From Paenibacillus pasadenensis (GTDB taxonomy: Bacteria > Bacillota > Bacilli > Paenibacillales > Paenibacillaceae), in assembly GCF_023715725.1 (NCBI RefSeq), contig NZ_JAMBOT010000005.1, positions 248,001 through 312,000 of the forward strand: a DNA stretch of 64,000 bases. Direction: 5' to 3'. Positions 34,364 to 46,279 of the stretch are shown here, piece by piece (position 1 is the first letter of the stretch; each line of letters opens with the position of its first letter). The position numbers were made by a program, and so were the translations under genes. The notes under the pieces are model-generated. The model was not told where the DNA came from and did no database searches. It saw nothing but the letters and a program-made list of their open reading frames with translations.

Positions 34364-35260
34364 ATGCAGCAACGACCATTATCCCTGTGGGAGCCAATGA
34401 ATATGCCGGACCCTCATTTTCCGGTTAAACACAGTGTTTCCCATCAGTCCGGCAGAGGGATTACGCTATTTAACGCGCACTGGCACAACCATATCGAGCT
34501 GCTGCGTTTTCGCTCCGGGAATGCGCTCGTGGAGGTCAATTATGTACCGATTGAGGCGGGCCCTGGAGATATTCTTGTTTTCAACAGCAATGATATCCAT
34601 ATGGGAATTCTGCAGTCGGAGCATGTGGAGTACGATATCCTGATTGCCGATTTGACGCTGCTGCAGAGCCAGTCGCCTGACGCGGCCGAAACAAAATATA
34701 TTACTCCGATGGCTCAAAACCGGATTCTGTTCCGCAACCACATTTCCGGCGATGCCAGTTTGAGCGCAATTCTCGACCGTCTGTCGGATGAGTTTGCCAA
34801 TCGGCGTCTGGGCTTTGAGCTGTCGGTCAAATCGCTGCTGTACGGCATGCTGACGGAGCTGCTGAGGGGTTATGTGGAGCTGCGCCTTACGGAGAATGAA
34901 TCGCATACGCGGTTGCGCAATCTGGAACGGTTCGAGCCGATTTTTAACTACATCGAGAATCACTATACAGAGGATATTACGGTGGAGGCTTTGGCGGCGC
35001 AGGCCTCGCTCAGCCGGTTTCATTTCAGCCGTCTGTTCCGCCAGCTGACTGGCCGTACCGTTACCGACTATGTAAATCGGATCCGGATTAACAAGTCGGA
35101 ATATTTGCTGCGCAGCAGCGAAAAAACGATTGCCGAAATCGCGATGGCCGCCGGTTATAACGATATTAGCTATTTCAGCCGTACCTTCCGCAAATATCGG
35201 GGCTACGCGCCGTCAGAAGCCCGCAACCGCGAGGATGTTGAACATCCGAGCTGGATTTGA
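34364..35260 (+). CDS. AraC family transcriptional regulator
   Basis: A 298-residue regulator with an N-terminal cupin-like sensing domain (about 20-150, HWHNHIELLRFRSGNALVEV) and a C-terminal double helix-turn-helix domain (about 195-295: VEALAAQASLSRFHFSRLFR, then IAEIAMAAGYNDISYFSRTF). The start at 34364 follows AAGGAG. Longer readings from 34271 are not supported. It is divergent from the isomerase/dehydrogenase pair and likely controls it in response to a sugar. Confidence 0.92.
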   Translation: MQQRPLSLWEPMNMPDPHFPVKHSVSHQSGRGITLFNAHWHNHIELLRFRSGNALVEVNYVPIEAGPGDILVFNSNDIHMGILQSEHVEYDILIADLTLLQSQSPDAAETKYITPMAQNRILFRNHISGDASLSAILDRLSDEFANRRLGFELSVKSLLYGMLTELLRGYVELRLTENESHTRLRNLERFEPIFNYIENHYTEDITVEALAAQASLSRFHFSRLFRQLTGRTVTDYVNRIRINKSEYLLRSSEKTIAEIAMAAGYNDISYFSRTFRKYRGYAPSEARNREDVEHPSWI

Positions 35261-35452
35261 AGGGTTTAAGTCCGGGTACCAAAAATTCCAGGTAATAAAC
35301 ACTTTGGGTAACAAACACTGCGAATAACAAACACTCGTTGGGTCAAAGCCCGGTTCTCTGCGTGGTTGATCTCGACAGGCCAGAGGTGTTCTTACACCGA
35401 CCAGCCATTTCTCTGCTCGGGGACGTGCGAGGAGGGTGCTGACAGCAAAATT

Positions 35453-35570
35453 AGACCATTTATGGTCTGATTTTAGGCTGCGATGGGCAAAAAGTCTGGA
35501 ATAAGACCATTTTTGGTCTTAAATAAGGCTGCCAAGGGCAAATAGCCTGAAATAAGACCGAAAATGGTCT
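35453..35570. repeat. Array of three palindromes with a 51-bp period
   Basis: AGACCATTTATGGTCT, AGACCATTTTTGGTCT and AGACCGAAAATGGTCT begin at 35453, 35504 and 35555, exactly 51 bp apart. The spacers are related to each other (both carry GGCTG and GGGCAAA). It lies between the convergent AraC and AIM24 genes. Before it, at about 35294-35336, a short word close to AACAAACACT occurs three times. The rest of 35261-35450 shows nothing I recognise. Confidence 0.85.
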
Positions 35571-35620
35571 TAATCCATCTTCATCTCTATCGCTGAAAGT
35601 AGATGGTCTGACTCTCCGAA

Positions 35621-35676
35621 AAAACAAGCGAAGCCGCTCATCCTCAAAAGGATGCCAGCGGCTTCGCTTGTTTTAT
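35621..35676. terminator. Bidirectional terminator between convergent genes
   Basis: AACAAGCGAAGCCGCT pairs with AGCGGCTTCGCTTGTT around CATCCTCAAAAGGATG. A and T tracts lie on both sides. It overlaps the stop codon of the minus-strand AIM24 gene. Confidence 0.92.
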
Positions 35677-36362
35677 TTAATGTACACGCCGCCAAAAGGC
35701 AGCAGCTCGCGAAGCGTGCGGCGCAGGAAGCCGCCCTTCTCCAGCAGCTCCGGCAGCGAGCGGTCGAAGGAGCCGGTCTGAATTAGCGCGGAACCCCTTC
35801 CGGTCAGCTCCCATTGCACGTTCATATGCTGGCTTGCTAGCGGATTGCCGTATACCGCAAGGCGGACCTTTGCGGATTCCGGGAAGGCGACAAGCGAGGC
35901 GGCGTCGGCGTAAAGGGGCTGATCCTCCGAGAGGGCGATGGAAGCAAGACCTCCGGCAGTCAAAATGCCGAGTGTGCCGGGCCCGCTGAAACGCATGCGG
36001 GTCAGCTCACGCGTAATCCAGGCCGTCTTGAGCTTCTGAACGCGCGGCTTCAGCGTCATACTGTCACTGTAAAAGATGACATGGCGGAAATCGAACAGCA
36101 GATCGCTTCCATCCGGCACATCCACCGCTTCCAGCCCATAACCGGGCGGCAAGCCTAACAGAAGCTCGCTCGGCCCTTGCAGCCGGGAGCGAATCCATTT
36201 GCGCTTGCGATAAACGCCCGCAGCATCCATAAGCTTGTCCTCGCGGCTTCCTGGCGCCCCGCGGTAAGCGAGGATTGCCTTGGGATGAAGGACTTGCAGC
36301 GCCTCATCCGCTTGAAGTCCAATGCGGACATGCCCTTGCGGCGGCGGGGCTTCAACCTTCAT
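35673..36362 (-). CDS. AIM24 family protein
   Basis: A 229-residue beta-rich protein of the AIM24 (TIGR00266-like) type: LFDFRHVIFYSDSM, TRMRFSGPGTLGILTAGG, and NPLASQHMNVQWELTGRG. The family function is not well defined. The start at 36362 overlaps the stop of the upstream gene (ATGA), so they are coupled; an in-frame start further upstream would lie inside that gene. The C-terminal stop lies in the terminator hairpin. Confidence 0.8.
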   Translation of the reverse strand: MKVEAPPPQGHVRIGLQADEALQVLHPKAILAYRGAPGSREDKLMDAAGVYRKRKWIRSRLQGPSELLLGLPPGYGLEAVDVPDGSDLLFDFRHVIFYSDSMTLKPRVQKLKTAWITRELTRMRFSGPGTLGILTAGGLASIALSEDQPLYADAASLVAFPESAKVRLAVYGNPLASQHMNVQWELTGRGSALIQTGSFDRSLPELLEKGGFLRRTLRELLPFGGVYIK

Positions 36363-36835
36363 AACGCGGTCCCGCCTTCGTCGCGCCGCTGCGACCGGTA
36401 TACCCGGTAACGCCAAATGCGGGTTGCCGCCATATAGGCAAGGAGCGCGGCGGACACGGCCAGCACCGTCCAGGCTACGCCTTGTTTCAGCGACGCTCTG
36501 CGTTCTTCCGCTTGCTGCATTTTCGCCTCAAGCTCTCTGTTTTGCTCCAGCAGACGTTCGTTTTGGAGCCGGTATTCCTCATTTTGCCGAGTCAGCTCTT
36601 GTTGCAGAGCCTCCAGCTCCGCCTGTTTGTCGGAAAATTCCTGAAGGCGGTCAATCGAATCCTTATATTGCTGCTCCAGCTCATCTACCTTTGCGGGAGT
36701 ATCGTAAATACTTTTCAAATCGCTCCAAAGCCCGGCATGCGCTTTAGGCGTCGGACCGGCGGTATAAATCAGCATGATGAACAGCGGCAGGGCGGCTATA
36801 ACCGTTATTCTGCACCATCGGACAAAAGGTTTCAT
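36359..36835 (-). CDS. Membrane-anchored coiled-coil protein
   Basis: A 158-residue protein with an N-terminal hydrophobic segment (about 10-34, possibly a signal peptide ending KAHA), a long coiled coil (about 48-118, rich in Glu, Gln, Leu) and a second membrane helix (about 121-140) with a basic tail. It would sit in the envelope with the coiled coil outside. I do not recognise a family. Coupling to the AIM24 gene suggests a joint role at the membrane. The start follows GGGAGGGAG. Confidence 0.75.
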   Translation of the reverse strand: MKPFVRWCRITVIAALPLFIMLIYTAGPTPKAHAGLWSDLKSIYDTPAKVDELEQQYKDSIDRLQEFSDKQAELEALQQELTRQNEEYRLQNERLLEQNRELEAKMQQAEERRASLKQGVAWTVLAVSAALLAYMAATRIWRYRVYRSQRRDEGGTAL

Positions 36836-37011
36836 CCGTCGAGCTCCCTCCCTTTTCCCGGGAAATAATAGCTATGAATAAGTATATCATGTTTACGTTT
36901 AATGTAAGAGATTGGCGCAAAAAGTCGAAGAGACATGCGGTTGTAGGAGTCGGCAGATTATGGTATGTTCACTGAAAACAGACCCGCCAGGGATGAAAAG
37001 AGGCGACGATT

Positions 37012-38085
37012 TTGGCTAACAATTCCGGCATTTTTTATATCGGTTCTTACGGCGAAGCCGCAAATCCTACCGTGTATGGCTGCCGACTGGACAGTCAGAG
37101 CGGCAAATTGAAGGTGTTTCAGAGAGTTGCAGGTATCGAGCAGGCGTCTTTTTTGACTGTCCATCCAAGCGGCAACGTTCTTTACGCCTGCAGTGAAACC
37201 GGCGAGACGAGAGGCGAGCCAGGCGGTTCTGTTTATGCGCTTTCGCTTGATCCGTCAACAGGGGAGCTGGAGGTTTTGGAGGATCAGCTGACGCATGGCG
37301 AGCATCCCTGTTATGTGAGCGTCTCGTCCGATGGGCTCACCCTGTATGCGGCGAATTACAGTGGAGGAAACGCTGCTGTATTTCCGTTGTCTGAAAATGG
37401 GAGACTAGAGGAACCGGCTTCGGCCGTCATTGCCAGCGAGGGAGAGCTGGGGCCGAACCGCGACCGCCAGGACAAGGCGCATGCCCACAGCGCGGCTCCG
37501 ATCCCGGGCACGCCATTTGTCTATGTCGCCGATCTTGGCACCGATACGGTATATATCCATCGCCGTTCCGCTGACGGCCGGTCCCTGCTGACAACATCCG
37601 CGCTGCGGGTGGAACCGGGCTCCGGTCCAAGGCATGTGGCGGTTCGCGAAGGATCTTCTTATATCTATATTATGGGCGAGCTGGACTCACATGTCACCGT
37701 AGCGCAGCTCGGCAGCGAAGGAACGCTGGAAACGGTACAGAGGCTGTCGGCTTTGCCGGAAGGTTATGCAGGGGAGAGCTGGGCGGCGGACATCCATTTG
37801 TCGGATGACGGCCGGTTTCTGTATACGTCCAACCGCGGTCACGACAGCATAGCGGTATTTGCGGTGCAGCAGCATGACGGCCGCTTGGAGCCGATCCAGC
37901 ATATCTCGACTGGGGGAAGCTATCCGCGCAATTTTGCGCTTTCGCCGGACGGACAATGGCTGCTTGCGGCAAACCAGAACAGCGGAAGCGTAAACGTGCT
38001 GCGCCGCGATCCGCACACAGGTTTGCTGGAAGCGACGAATACGGTTTTAAATGTTCCATCTCCGGTTTGCATCCAGTTTCTTTAA
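37012..38085 (+). CDS. pgl: Lactonase family protein, 6-phosphogluconolactonase type (YkgB-like)
   Basis: A 357-residue seven-bladed beta-propeller of the lactonase family. Repeated blade motifs are seen: FLTVHPSGNVLYACSE, YVSVSSDGLTLYAANYSGG, HLSDDGRFLYTSNRGHDSI, FALSPDGQWLLAANQNSGSV. Family members hydrolyse 6-phosphogluconolactone in the pentose phosphate pathway, although not all have been tested. The start is TTG at 37012, preceded by AAGAGG. Single gene, 35 bp before the exporter gene. Confidence 0.88.
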   Translation: MANNSGIFYIGSYGEAANPTVYGCRLDSQSGKLKVFQRVAGIEQASFLTVHPSGNVLYACSETGETRGEPGGSVYALSLDPSTGELEVLEDQLTHGEHPCYVSVSSDGLTLYAANYSGGNAAVFPLSENGRLEEPASAVIASEGELGPNRDRQDKAHAHSAAPIPGTPFVYVADLGTDTVYIHRRSADGRSLLTTSALRVEPGSGPRHVAVREGSSYIYIMGELDSHVTVAQLGSEGTLETVQRLSALPEGYAGESWAADIHLSDDGRFLYTSNRGHDSIAVFAVQQHDGRLEPIQHISTGGSYPRNFALSPDGQWLLAANQNSGSVNVLRRDPHTGLLEATNTVLNVPSPVCIQFL

Positions 38086-38119
38086 TTAACGAAGAAATCA
38101 AAGGAAGGAAGTCCTGTCC

Positions 38120-39349
38120 ATGTCAGCCTCGCAAACGGCCCGGATCGGCACTGCCCGCACCGGGACCGTCTATGCGATCTTAATCGCGATAAGCGCTGCT
38201 CACCTGTTGAACGATTCCATGCAATCGGTCATTCCTGCTTTATATCCGATCTTTCAGAATACGCTGTCCATCTCCTACACTCAGATCGGCTGGCTTACCT
38301 TCGCATTGCAGATGACTTCCTCTGTAATGCAGCCGGTAGTCGGTCTCATGTCCGACCGTAAACCGTCGCCGTGGATGCTGCCCGGCGGGATGGTGCTGAG
38401 CATGATCGGCATGGCTGGACTGGCTTTCGCCGGCAGCTTTTGGTCGCTTGTTTTTTTTATCGTGTTCGTCGGATTGGGCTCGGCCGTCTTTCATCCGGAA
38501 GGCTCTCGAGTCGTGTATTTTGCTGCTGGAGGAAGGCGCGGCTTCGCTCAGTCGATTTACCAGGTCGGCGGCAATTTCGGCCAGTCGCTCGCTCCGCTCA
38601 TGACGATATTTGTGTTTATCCCGCTTGGACAGCAAGGGGCCATTTGGGGCACTTTACTGGCGGCTGCAGGCATCATTGTTCTGCTTAAAGTGGTGCCTTG
38701 GTACCGGGGACAGCTGGAGGAGCACGGAAGGCCGGTTAAAAAACCTGCTGCCGCAGGAGCAGCGGCGATGGGGGCACGCGCACGCAAAAACACGGTGGCT
38801 CTAGCGCTTGCGCTGCTCATTACGCTCGTTTTCGCCCGCTCCTGGTACGCTGCGGCGATCGGAACCTTTTACCAGTTTTATTTAATTCATGATTATGGGT
38901 TATCAACAAAGGCGTCTCAGATTCCGGTATATCTGTTTATGATTTTTGGCGTTATCGGCACATTTTTTGGCGGCATTATTTCAGACCGGATCGGCGCAAA
39001 GCGCATGATGCTGCTTTCACTGTTAGGTTCGGCTCCGTTTGCGCTGCTGCTGCCTCATCTTCCGCAGTTCTGGATTTATCCGGCAATTGCGCTGCTTGGC
39101 CTTGTGCTGCAATCCGGTTTCTCCGTAAGCGTTATTTATGCGCAGGAGCTGATGCCCGGACGTGTCGGCATGGCTTCCGGCCTGATTACCGGCCTTGCCT
39201 TTGGCATGGGCGCGCTTGGCGCGGTTGTGCTGGGAAGGCTTGGCGATCTGTACGGCCTGCAAAGCATGATGCTCTGGACGAGCGTGCTGCCGCTGGCCGG
39301 TCTGCTGGCGGTATTTCTGCCGGGAGGCGGTCGGTCGAAGGCTGCATAA
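38120..39349 (+). CDS. MFS transporter, fosmidomycin-resistance (Fsr) family
   Basis: A 409-residue membrane protein with about 12 helices. The N-terminus HLLNDSMQSVIPALYPIF and the following SYTQIGWLTFALQMTSSVMQPVVG are typical of Fsr-type exporters. The substrate here is not known. The ATG follows GGAAGGAAG. It may be cotranscribed with the lactonase gene upstream (34-bp gap), without a clear functional link. Confidence 0.88.
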   Translation: MSASQTARIGTARTGTVYAILIAISAAHLLNDSMQSVIPALYPIFQNTLSISYTQIGWLTFALQMTSSVMQPVVGLMSDRKPSPWMLPGGMVLSMIGMAGLAFAGSFWSLVFFIVFVGLGSAVFHPEGSRVVYFAAGGRRGFAQSIYQVGGNFGQSLAPLMTIFVFIPLGQQGAIWGTLLAAAGIIVLLKVVPWYRGQLEEHGRPVKKPAAAGAAAMGARARKNTVALALALLITLVFARSWYAAAIGTFYQFYLIHDYGLSTKASQIPVYLFMIFGVIGTFFGGIISDRIGAKRMMLLSLLGSAPFALLLPHLPQFWIYPAIALLGLVLQSGFSVSVIYAQELMPGRVGMASGLITGLAFGMGALGAVVLGRLGDLYGLQSMMLWTSVLPLAGLLAVFLPGGGRSKAA

Positions 39350-39449
39350 AGCCGGCTGACTGCGGCTTGCGGCGGCCTGGCGGATTCAAAGACTTGGAAT
39401 TTAAAAGCATTCTGTGCTGCTGCCGTTCATGCGGACGGGACTGCCCAAA

Positions 39450-39490
39450 AGAACGCGCTCATCTTAAAAAGACGAGCGCGTTTATTTTGT
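39450..39490 (+). terminator. Terminator after the Fsr-type gene
   Basis: AACGCGCTC and GAGCGCGTT arms with an inner ATCTT/AAGAC stem, followed by TTATTTTG, about 100 bp after the stop. Confidence 0.75.
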
Positions 39491-39592
39491 TTAAGCGTCA
39501 GATGTAAATGATCAATATCGTTTCATATAGGCCATTTTTCTTATATTTACAGCCGCATTCAGTCTAATTTATAGTCAAAATTATATTAATAA

Positions 39593-42736
<3,144 letters not shown>

Positions 42737-42752
42737 ACTAGTTTTTGAATTG

Positions 42753-42796
42753 AAGGATGTCCCGGAAGTCACGTTTGTGACCGGGACATCTTTTTA
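42753..42796 (+). terminator. Terminator after lacZ
   Basis: GATGTCCCGG pairs with CCGGGACATC around a GTCAC/GTGAC inner stem, followed by TTTTT. Confidence 0.9.
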
Positions 42797-42911
42797 ATTT
42801 AAATACATACGCTGACCGTTGAGCTAACGGATAGATTAGCGCAACATTACTTCTTAGGCGTCGTCTATTATGTCGTTGTACCAAAATATGTTAAGAAAGG
42901 GATGGAATGCT

Positions 42912-43742
42912 TTGAAAAAGGTTTTTACAGGTATATTCACTGCTTTATTTTTAACGATGACCGCTTCTCCTGCATACGCGGCGGATATGCAAATAAAAGT
43001 TGAAGGCGTTGCTGTAGCCCCTGATGTGAAGCCTGAAATAAAGAACAACCGAATGATGGTGCCTTTACGAGTAATCAGTGAAAATTTAGGAGCTAACGTT
43101 AAATGGTCCGGCTCGAAAATTACGATCACAAAAAGCGATATGCAGGTAATTTTAAATTTAAAAAGCAATGCTGTGGTGAAAAACGGTAAAACCATGCAGC
43201 TCGATGTAAAACCATATCTAAACAATAATCGCATATTGGTACCGCTTCGTTTCATTGCAGAGACTTTTAACTGCAGCATTGATTTTAAAAATTCAATAGT
43301 ATCAGTCGAGCCTTCCCCTTTTGTTCTAAATGGCGTGAAAGTGAAAGCATTACAGCACGAAGTCTATTTTTCAATGGGCAGCATAGTAACACAAATTAAT
43401 GGAAGTACCTACAACGAAGAGATCTATAACGTTTTTTTAGACAACAAAGGCAGTAAAGCGGTTGCTCCATCCAAGTACACCACCAGTATTCACGAGCTTA
43501 CATCCGGGGCCTATTACAAACGAGGGCAGTTTGATTTTGTAGATAAAACAGGTAAAAGCATACAACAATTTGATCTTTATACTTTATCCCATTCCGATGG
43601 CGATCCCGATGTCAGGTTATATGATGCTACAGAAAATCAGTGGTATTTGTTTCCCCATTCAGCAGTTCAATCGATTTATCAGTTCATGGATACCGCTAGC
43701 CAGAACGGTTTTCTGACAACGATTAGTGATACAAATCCCTAA
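42912..43742 (+). CDS. Secreted copper-amine-oxidase-N (stalk) domain protein
   Basis: A 276-residue exported protein. The start TTG at 42912 gives a clean signal peptide (KKVFTGIFTALFLTMTASPA, then YA) and has AAGGGATGG before it; an ATG at 42888 is possible. Residues about 25-140 carry two copies of the copper amine oxidase N-terminal type repeat (NNRMMVPLRVISENLGANVKW and NNRILVPLRFIAETFNCSIDF, with spaces for the strands between). The rest is unrecognised. The gene is clearly more AT-rich than its neighbours, with many AAA, AAT and ATA codons, which hints at acquisition. Stalk domains in Paenibacillus-type cells often occur in wall or surface proteins. Confidence 0.8.
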   Translation: MKKVFTGIFTALFLTMTASPAYAADMQIKVEGVAVAPDVKPEIKNNRMMVPLRVISENLGANVKWSGSKITITKSDMQVILNLKSNAVVKNGKTMQLDVKPYLNNNRILVPLRFIAETFNCSIDFKNSIVSVEPSPFVLNGVKVKALQHEVYFSMGSIVTQINGSTYNEEIYNVFLDNKGSKAVAPSKYTTSIHELTSGAYYKRGQFDFVDKTGKSIQQFDLYTLSHSDGDPDVRLYDATENQWYLFPHSAVQSIYQFMDTASQNGFLTTISDTNP

Positions 43743-43828
43743 GGCAGCAGCGTACATATAACACCAATAGTCACTATAGGTAAAGAAGCGATCGCGAAAG
43801 AAGCCCGGGAGGCCGGACGGTGGACCGA

Positions 43829-43863
43829 AAAAGAGCTGCTCCTTTAAGGAGCAGCTCTTTTTC
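43829..43863. terminator. Bidirectional terminator between convergent genes
   Basis: AAAGAGCTGCTCC pairs with GGAGCAGCTCTTT with a TTTAA loop and T/A tracts on both sides. Confidence 0.92.
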
Positions 43864-43943
43864 ATTAATGCTATACAGCTTCAATTGTAAACGCTCGACG
43901 AGCGGTGCCTGCTGGCTGGACATGAACTTTGTGTTGGCCCAGC

Positions 43944-45185
43944 TCAGGCAGCTTTTTCCTCATTCGCGGAAGCCTTTTCGCTCCGATCCCAGAAGAGCAT
44001 GACAAAGGAGAATACGACACCAAGCGCCGAGAACGCGGCAGCCGTCCAAGGCAGCACGTTATAGGCGTAGTCGCCCGAAGAGAATTGGAAGAACACCACA
44101 ATCCATCCGCCGAAAAAGGCTCCAAACGCGTTGCCGAAGTTCAGCACGGCATGATTGGAGGTGGAGGCGAGCGCCGGTGCGTCTTTAGCCAGCGTCATAA
44201 TTCGCACCTGCAGACCTGGCATTGGGGAAAAGGCGGTCGCTCCCCACAGGAATAAAATAATCAGCGTGAGGACAGCCGACTCGTCCGCCAAACCGAGGGT
44301 GAGCAGCAGCAGCGCCTGCAGCACGAAGGAGCCGATGACCGTTGGCATGAGCGCGCGGTCCGCGAGCTTGCCGCCCAGAATGTTGCCGACGGTAACGCCG
44401 CAGCCGATCAGCACGAGCACCCAAGGCACGCTGCCTGCGGAAAAGCCGGTCACCTCGGTAAGCAGCGGTTTGATGTAGCTGAACAACGAAAACATGCTGA
44501 TGCAGCCCATCGTGCCGATAAGCAGCGCCATCCCGATCTTCGGCTGCAAGACGGCGCGTATTTGACGGGCGGAGCTCGTTTCTTCCTTCTGTTGAACAGA
44601 CGGGATAAGTATGATGAGTCCGACAAGCGTAATGACGCCCATTAGCGCTACGGCGGCGAACGACATCCTCCAGCCAAGCTCCTGGCCGATAAATGTGCCA
44701 AACGGCACGCCTAGTATGTTGGCTATGGTCAATCCGGCCATCATGGCCGCTACGGCGCCGGCTTTGCGCTGCTCGGATACGAGGCTGGATGCATAGACCG
44801 CTCCGATTCCAAAAAACGTTCCGTGAGCAAGCGAAGTGAACACACGCGCCGCCAGCAAAAAGCCGTAGGTCGGAGCAAGCGCGGCGGCAGCGTTTCCGAT
44901 AATGAACAGCACCATAAGCAGCACGAGCAGCAGCTTTTTGGGGAAACGGGCGGTCGCCAATGCGAGCACGGGCGCTCCGACGCCGACGCCGAGCGCATAA
45001 CCGGTAATAAGGTGGCCAGCCTTCGGCACAGTGACGCCAAGATCCGCCGCCACTTCAGGCAGCAGACCCATAATGACAAACTCCGTCATACCGATGGCAA
45101 ACGCTCCGGCAGTCAGCGAGTAGATAGACAAGGGGAAGCGCGTTTTGCCTTGGGCGGCAAGCGGCGTTTCGGTTGCCTGTTGCAT
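43944..45185 (-). CDS. MFS efflux transporter (DHA1, AraJ/sugar-efflux type)
   Basis: A 413-residue membrane protein with about 12 helices. YSLTAGAFAIGMTEFVIMGLLPEVAADL at its N-terminus and GAPVLALATARFPKKLLL after helix 2 are typical of the arabinose-efflux/drug group (written here with family context; the longest motif parts are residues about 20-38). The substrate is unknown. The start at 45185 follows GAAGG; a longer frame to 45302 lacks a site. Single gene. Confidence 0.9.
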   Translation of the reverse strand: MQQATETPLAAQGKTRFPLSIYSLTAGAFAIGMTEFVIMGLLPEVAADLGVTVPKAGHLITGYALGVGVGAPVLALATARFPKKLLLVLLMVLFIIGNAAAALAPTYGFLLAARVFTSLAHGTFFGIGAVYASSLVSEQRKAGAVAAMMAGLTIANILGVPFGTFIGQELGWRMSFAAVALMGVITLVGLIILIPSVQQKEETSSARQIRAVLQPKIGMALLIGTMGCISMFSLFSYIKPLLTEVTGFSAGSVPWVLVLIGCGVTVGNILGGKLADRALMPTVIGSFVLQALLLLTLGLADESAVLTLIILFLWGATAFSPMPGLQVRIMTLAKDAPALASTSNHAVLNFGNAFGAFFGGWIVVFFQFSSGDYAYNVLPWTAAAFSALGVVFSFVMLFWDRSEKASANEEKAA

Positions 45186-45449
45186 ATGGAATATCCTTCT
45201 TTCCTTCAGAGTCTGAGATTTAAAGCTTTCGCCAGTATAGCAGATTCTCAGCGATTGAATAGTCCTATTTCTCGCCTTGAAATAGTAGGGAACAGTTGTC
45301 ATTCACAAAATATGGGGCTGAATTTATAATGGAGGGAATATCTAGAAGTTATGGGGGGACTGCTTGTGAACTCTTTTCATCACACTTCTAGAAAATAGGC
45401 ATGAAAGATTGGTGAGTCAATGGATTTTAGTGGAGGAGAAGGCGCGCTT

Positions 45450-45836
45450 ATGCCTCAAATTTTCATCATGATTTATTTTATTTTCATAGGCCTTGCCGCT
45501 TTACTCGGCGTATATGCTCTCTATCTTCTTATTAAAGTGCTGTTAAGAGCAGTGGTAGCGTTGGATCTTTATATCGACGAGAAAAAAACGGGCGCTTCAA
45601 ATAAAGCAGCCGAAACCGTTGTCCGATCCCTGCAACAAAGCCGGGCTCATCAATCGATGAGCGCCGGCTTATTCGGATTGCGCATGTATTCAAACATTAG
45701 CGCCAGCTGCTCGGCCGTATTGCGGCTGAGAGAGAGCGGTGGCAGCTCATGCTCCGCGAAAAATGCGGCTTCGCTCGTTTCCACTCCGCCGGAGGCTTCG
45801 CCGCCTGTAATCTCGCAGAGCAAAAACAGCTTGTAA
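45450..45836 (+). CDS. Small membrane protein whose frame runs into the antisense of the Nudix gene
   Basis: A frame of 128 codons starting MPQIFIMIYFIFIGLAALLG. Residues about 3-38 are one long or two short membrane helices, followed by a charged segment (DLYIDEKKTGASNKAAETVV). The start at 45450 follows GGAGGAGAAGG. From about codon 65 the frame overlaps the convergent Nudix gene (45650-46270) by 187 bp, and the hairpin at 45640 lies within it, so the C-terminal half is probably not natural sequence. The stop may have been lost, or the true product may be shorter. No family recognised. Confidence 0.45.
   Translation: MPQIFIMIYFIFIGLAALLGVYALYLLIKVLLRAVVALDLYIDEKKTGASNKAAETVVRSLQQSRAHQSMSAGLFGLRMYSNISASCSAVLRLRESGGSSCSAKNAASLVSTPPEASPPVISQSKNSL
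45640..45667. terminator. Hairpin at the 3' end of the Nudix gene
   Basis: GCCGG-GCTCAT and ATGAGC-GCCGGC are paired arms around CAATCG. On the minus strand it overlaps the end of the Nudix gene and is followed by TTTGTTG, a weak T tract. Confidence 0.55.
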
Positions 45837-46270
45837 ATATGATTGGCTCCCGGCGGGTGACTGTGCTTGAGCTTGTCCAGCACCGCCAACAGCCGCACTG
45901 CCCTCGTTTCAAAGCCGGACTCCTCGCGGATTTCCTTGACGGCGTTTTCGCGAGGCGAAAGACCGGTCTCGGCCCAGCCGCCCGGCAGACACCAGCATCC
46001 GTCGGACCTCTCGCGGACAAGCAGCAGCTTGCCGTTGCGAAAAACGACGCCGCGCACATCGACCTTGGGCGTTGCGTAACCTTCCCCGGCGGCAAAGCTC
46101 ATTTCGATTTCTTTTTCTCCTGCTCCCGTATAAGAGCTCATAATTTCGATGCTCAGCCTGCGCAGCTGCTCATACCGCTCGCTGTCATACACATCGCGGC
46201 TGTAGGTCAGCCCCGTTTGGGCGATTGCCTGCATTTCCCTCGCCCAGCTCAGCCACTTCGGTTCTGTCAT
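45650..46270 (-). CDS. Nudix hydrolase with N-terminal Nudix-associated domain
   Basis: A 206-residue enzyme. The Nudix box is GGWAETGLSPRENAVKEI followed by REESGF (about residues 98-121), and a helical N-terminal segment (about 1-60) resembles the domain found in nucleoside-diphosphate-linked pyrophosphatases. It would hydrolyse a nucleoside diphosphate derivative; the substrate is unknown. The start at 46270 follows AAGGAG; the GTG three codons upstream would sit on that site. Confidence 0.88.
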   Translation of the reverse strand: MTEPKWLSWAREMQAIAQTGLTYSRDVYDSERYEQLRRLSIEIMSSYTGAGEKEIEMSFAAGEGYATPKVDVRGVVFRNGKLLLVRERSDGCWCLPGGWAETGLSPRENAVKEIREESGFETRAVRLLAVLDKLKHSHPPGANHIYKLFLLCEITGGEASGGVETSEAAFFAEHELPPLSLSRNTAEQLALMFEYMRNPNKPALID

Positions 46271-46279
46271 TGCTGCCAC

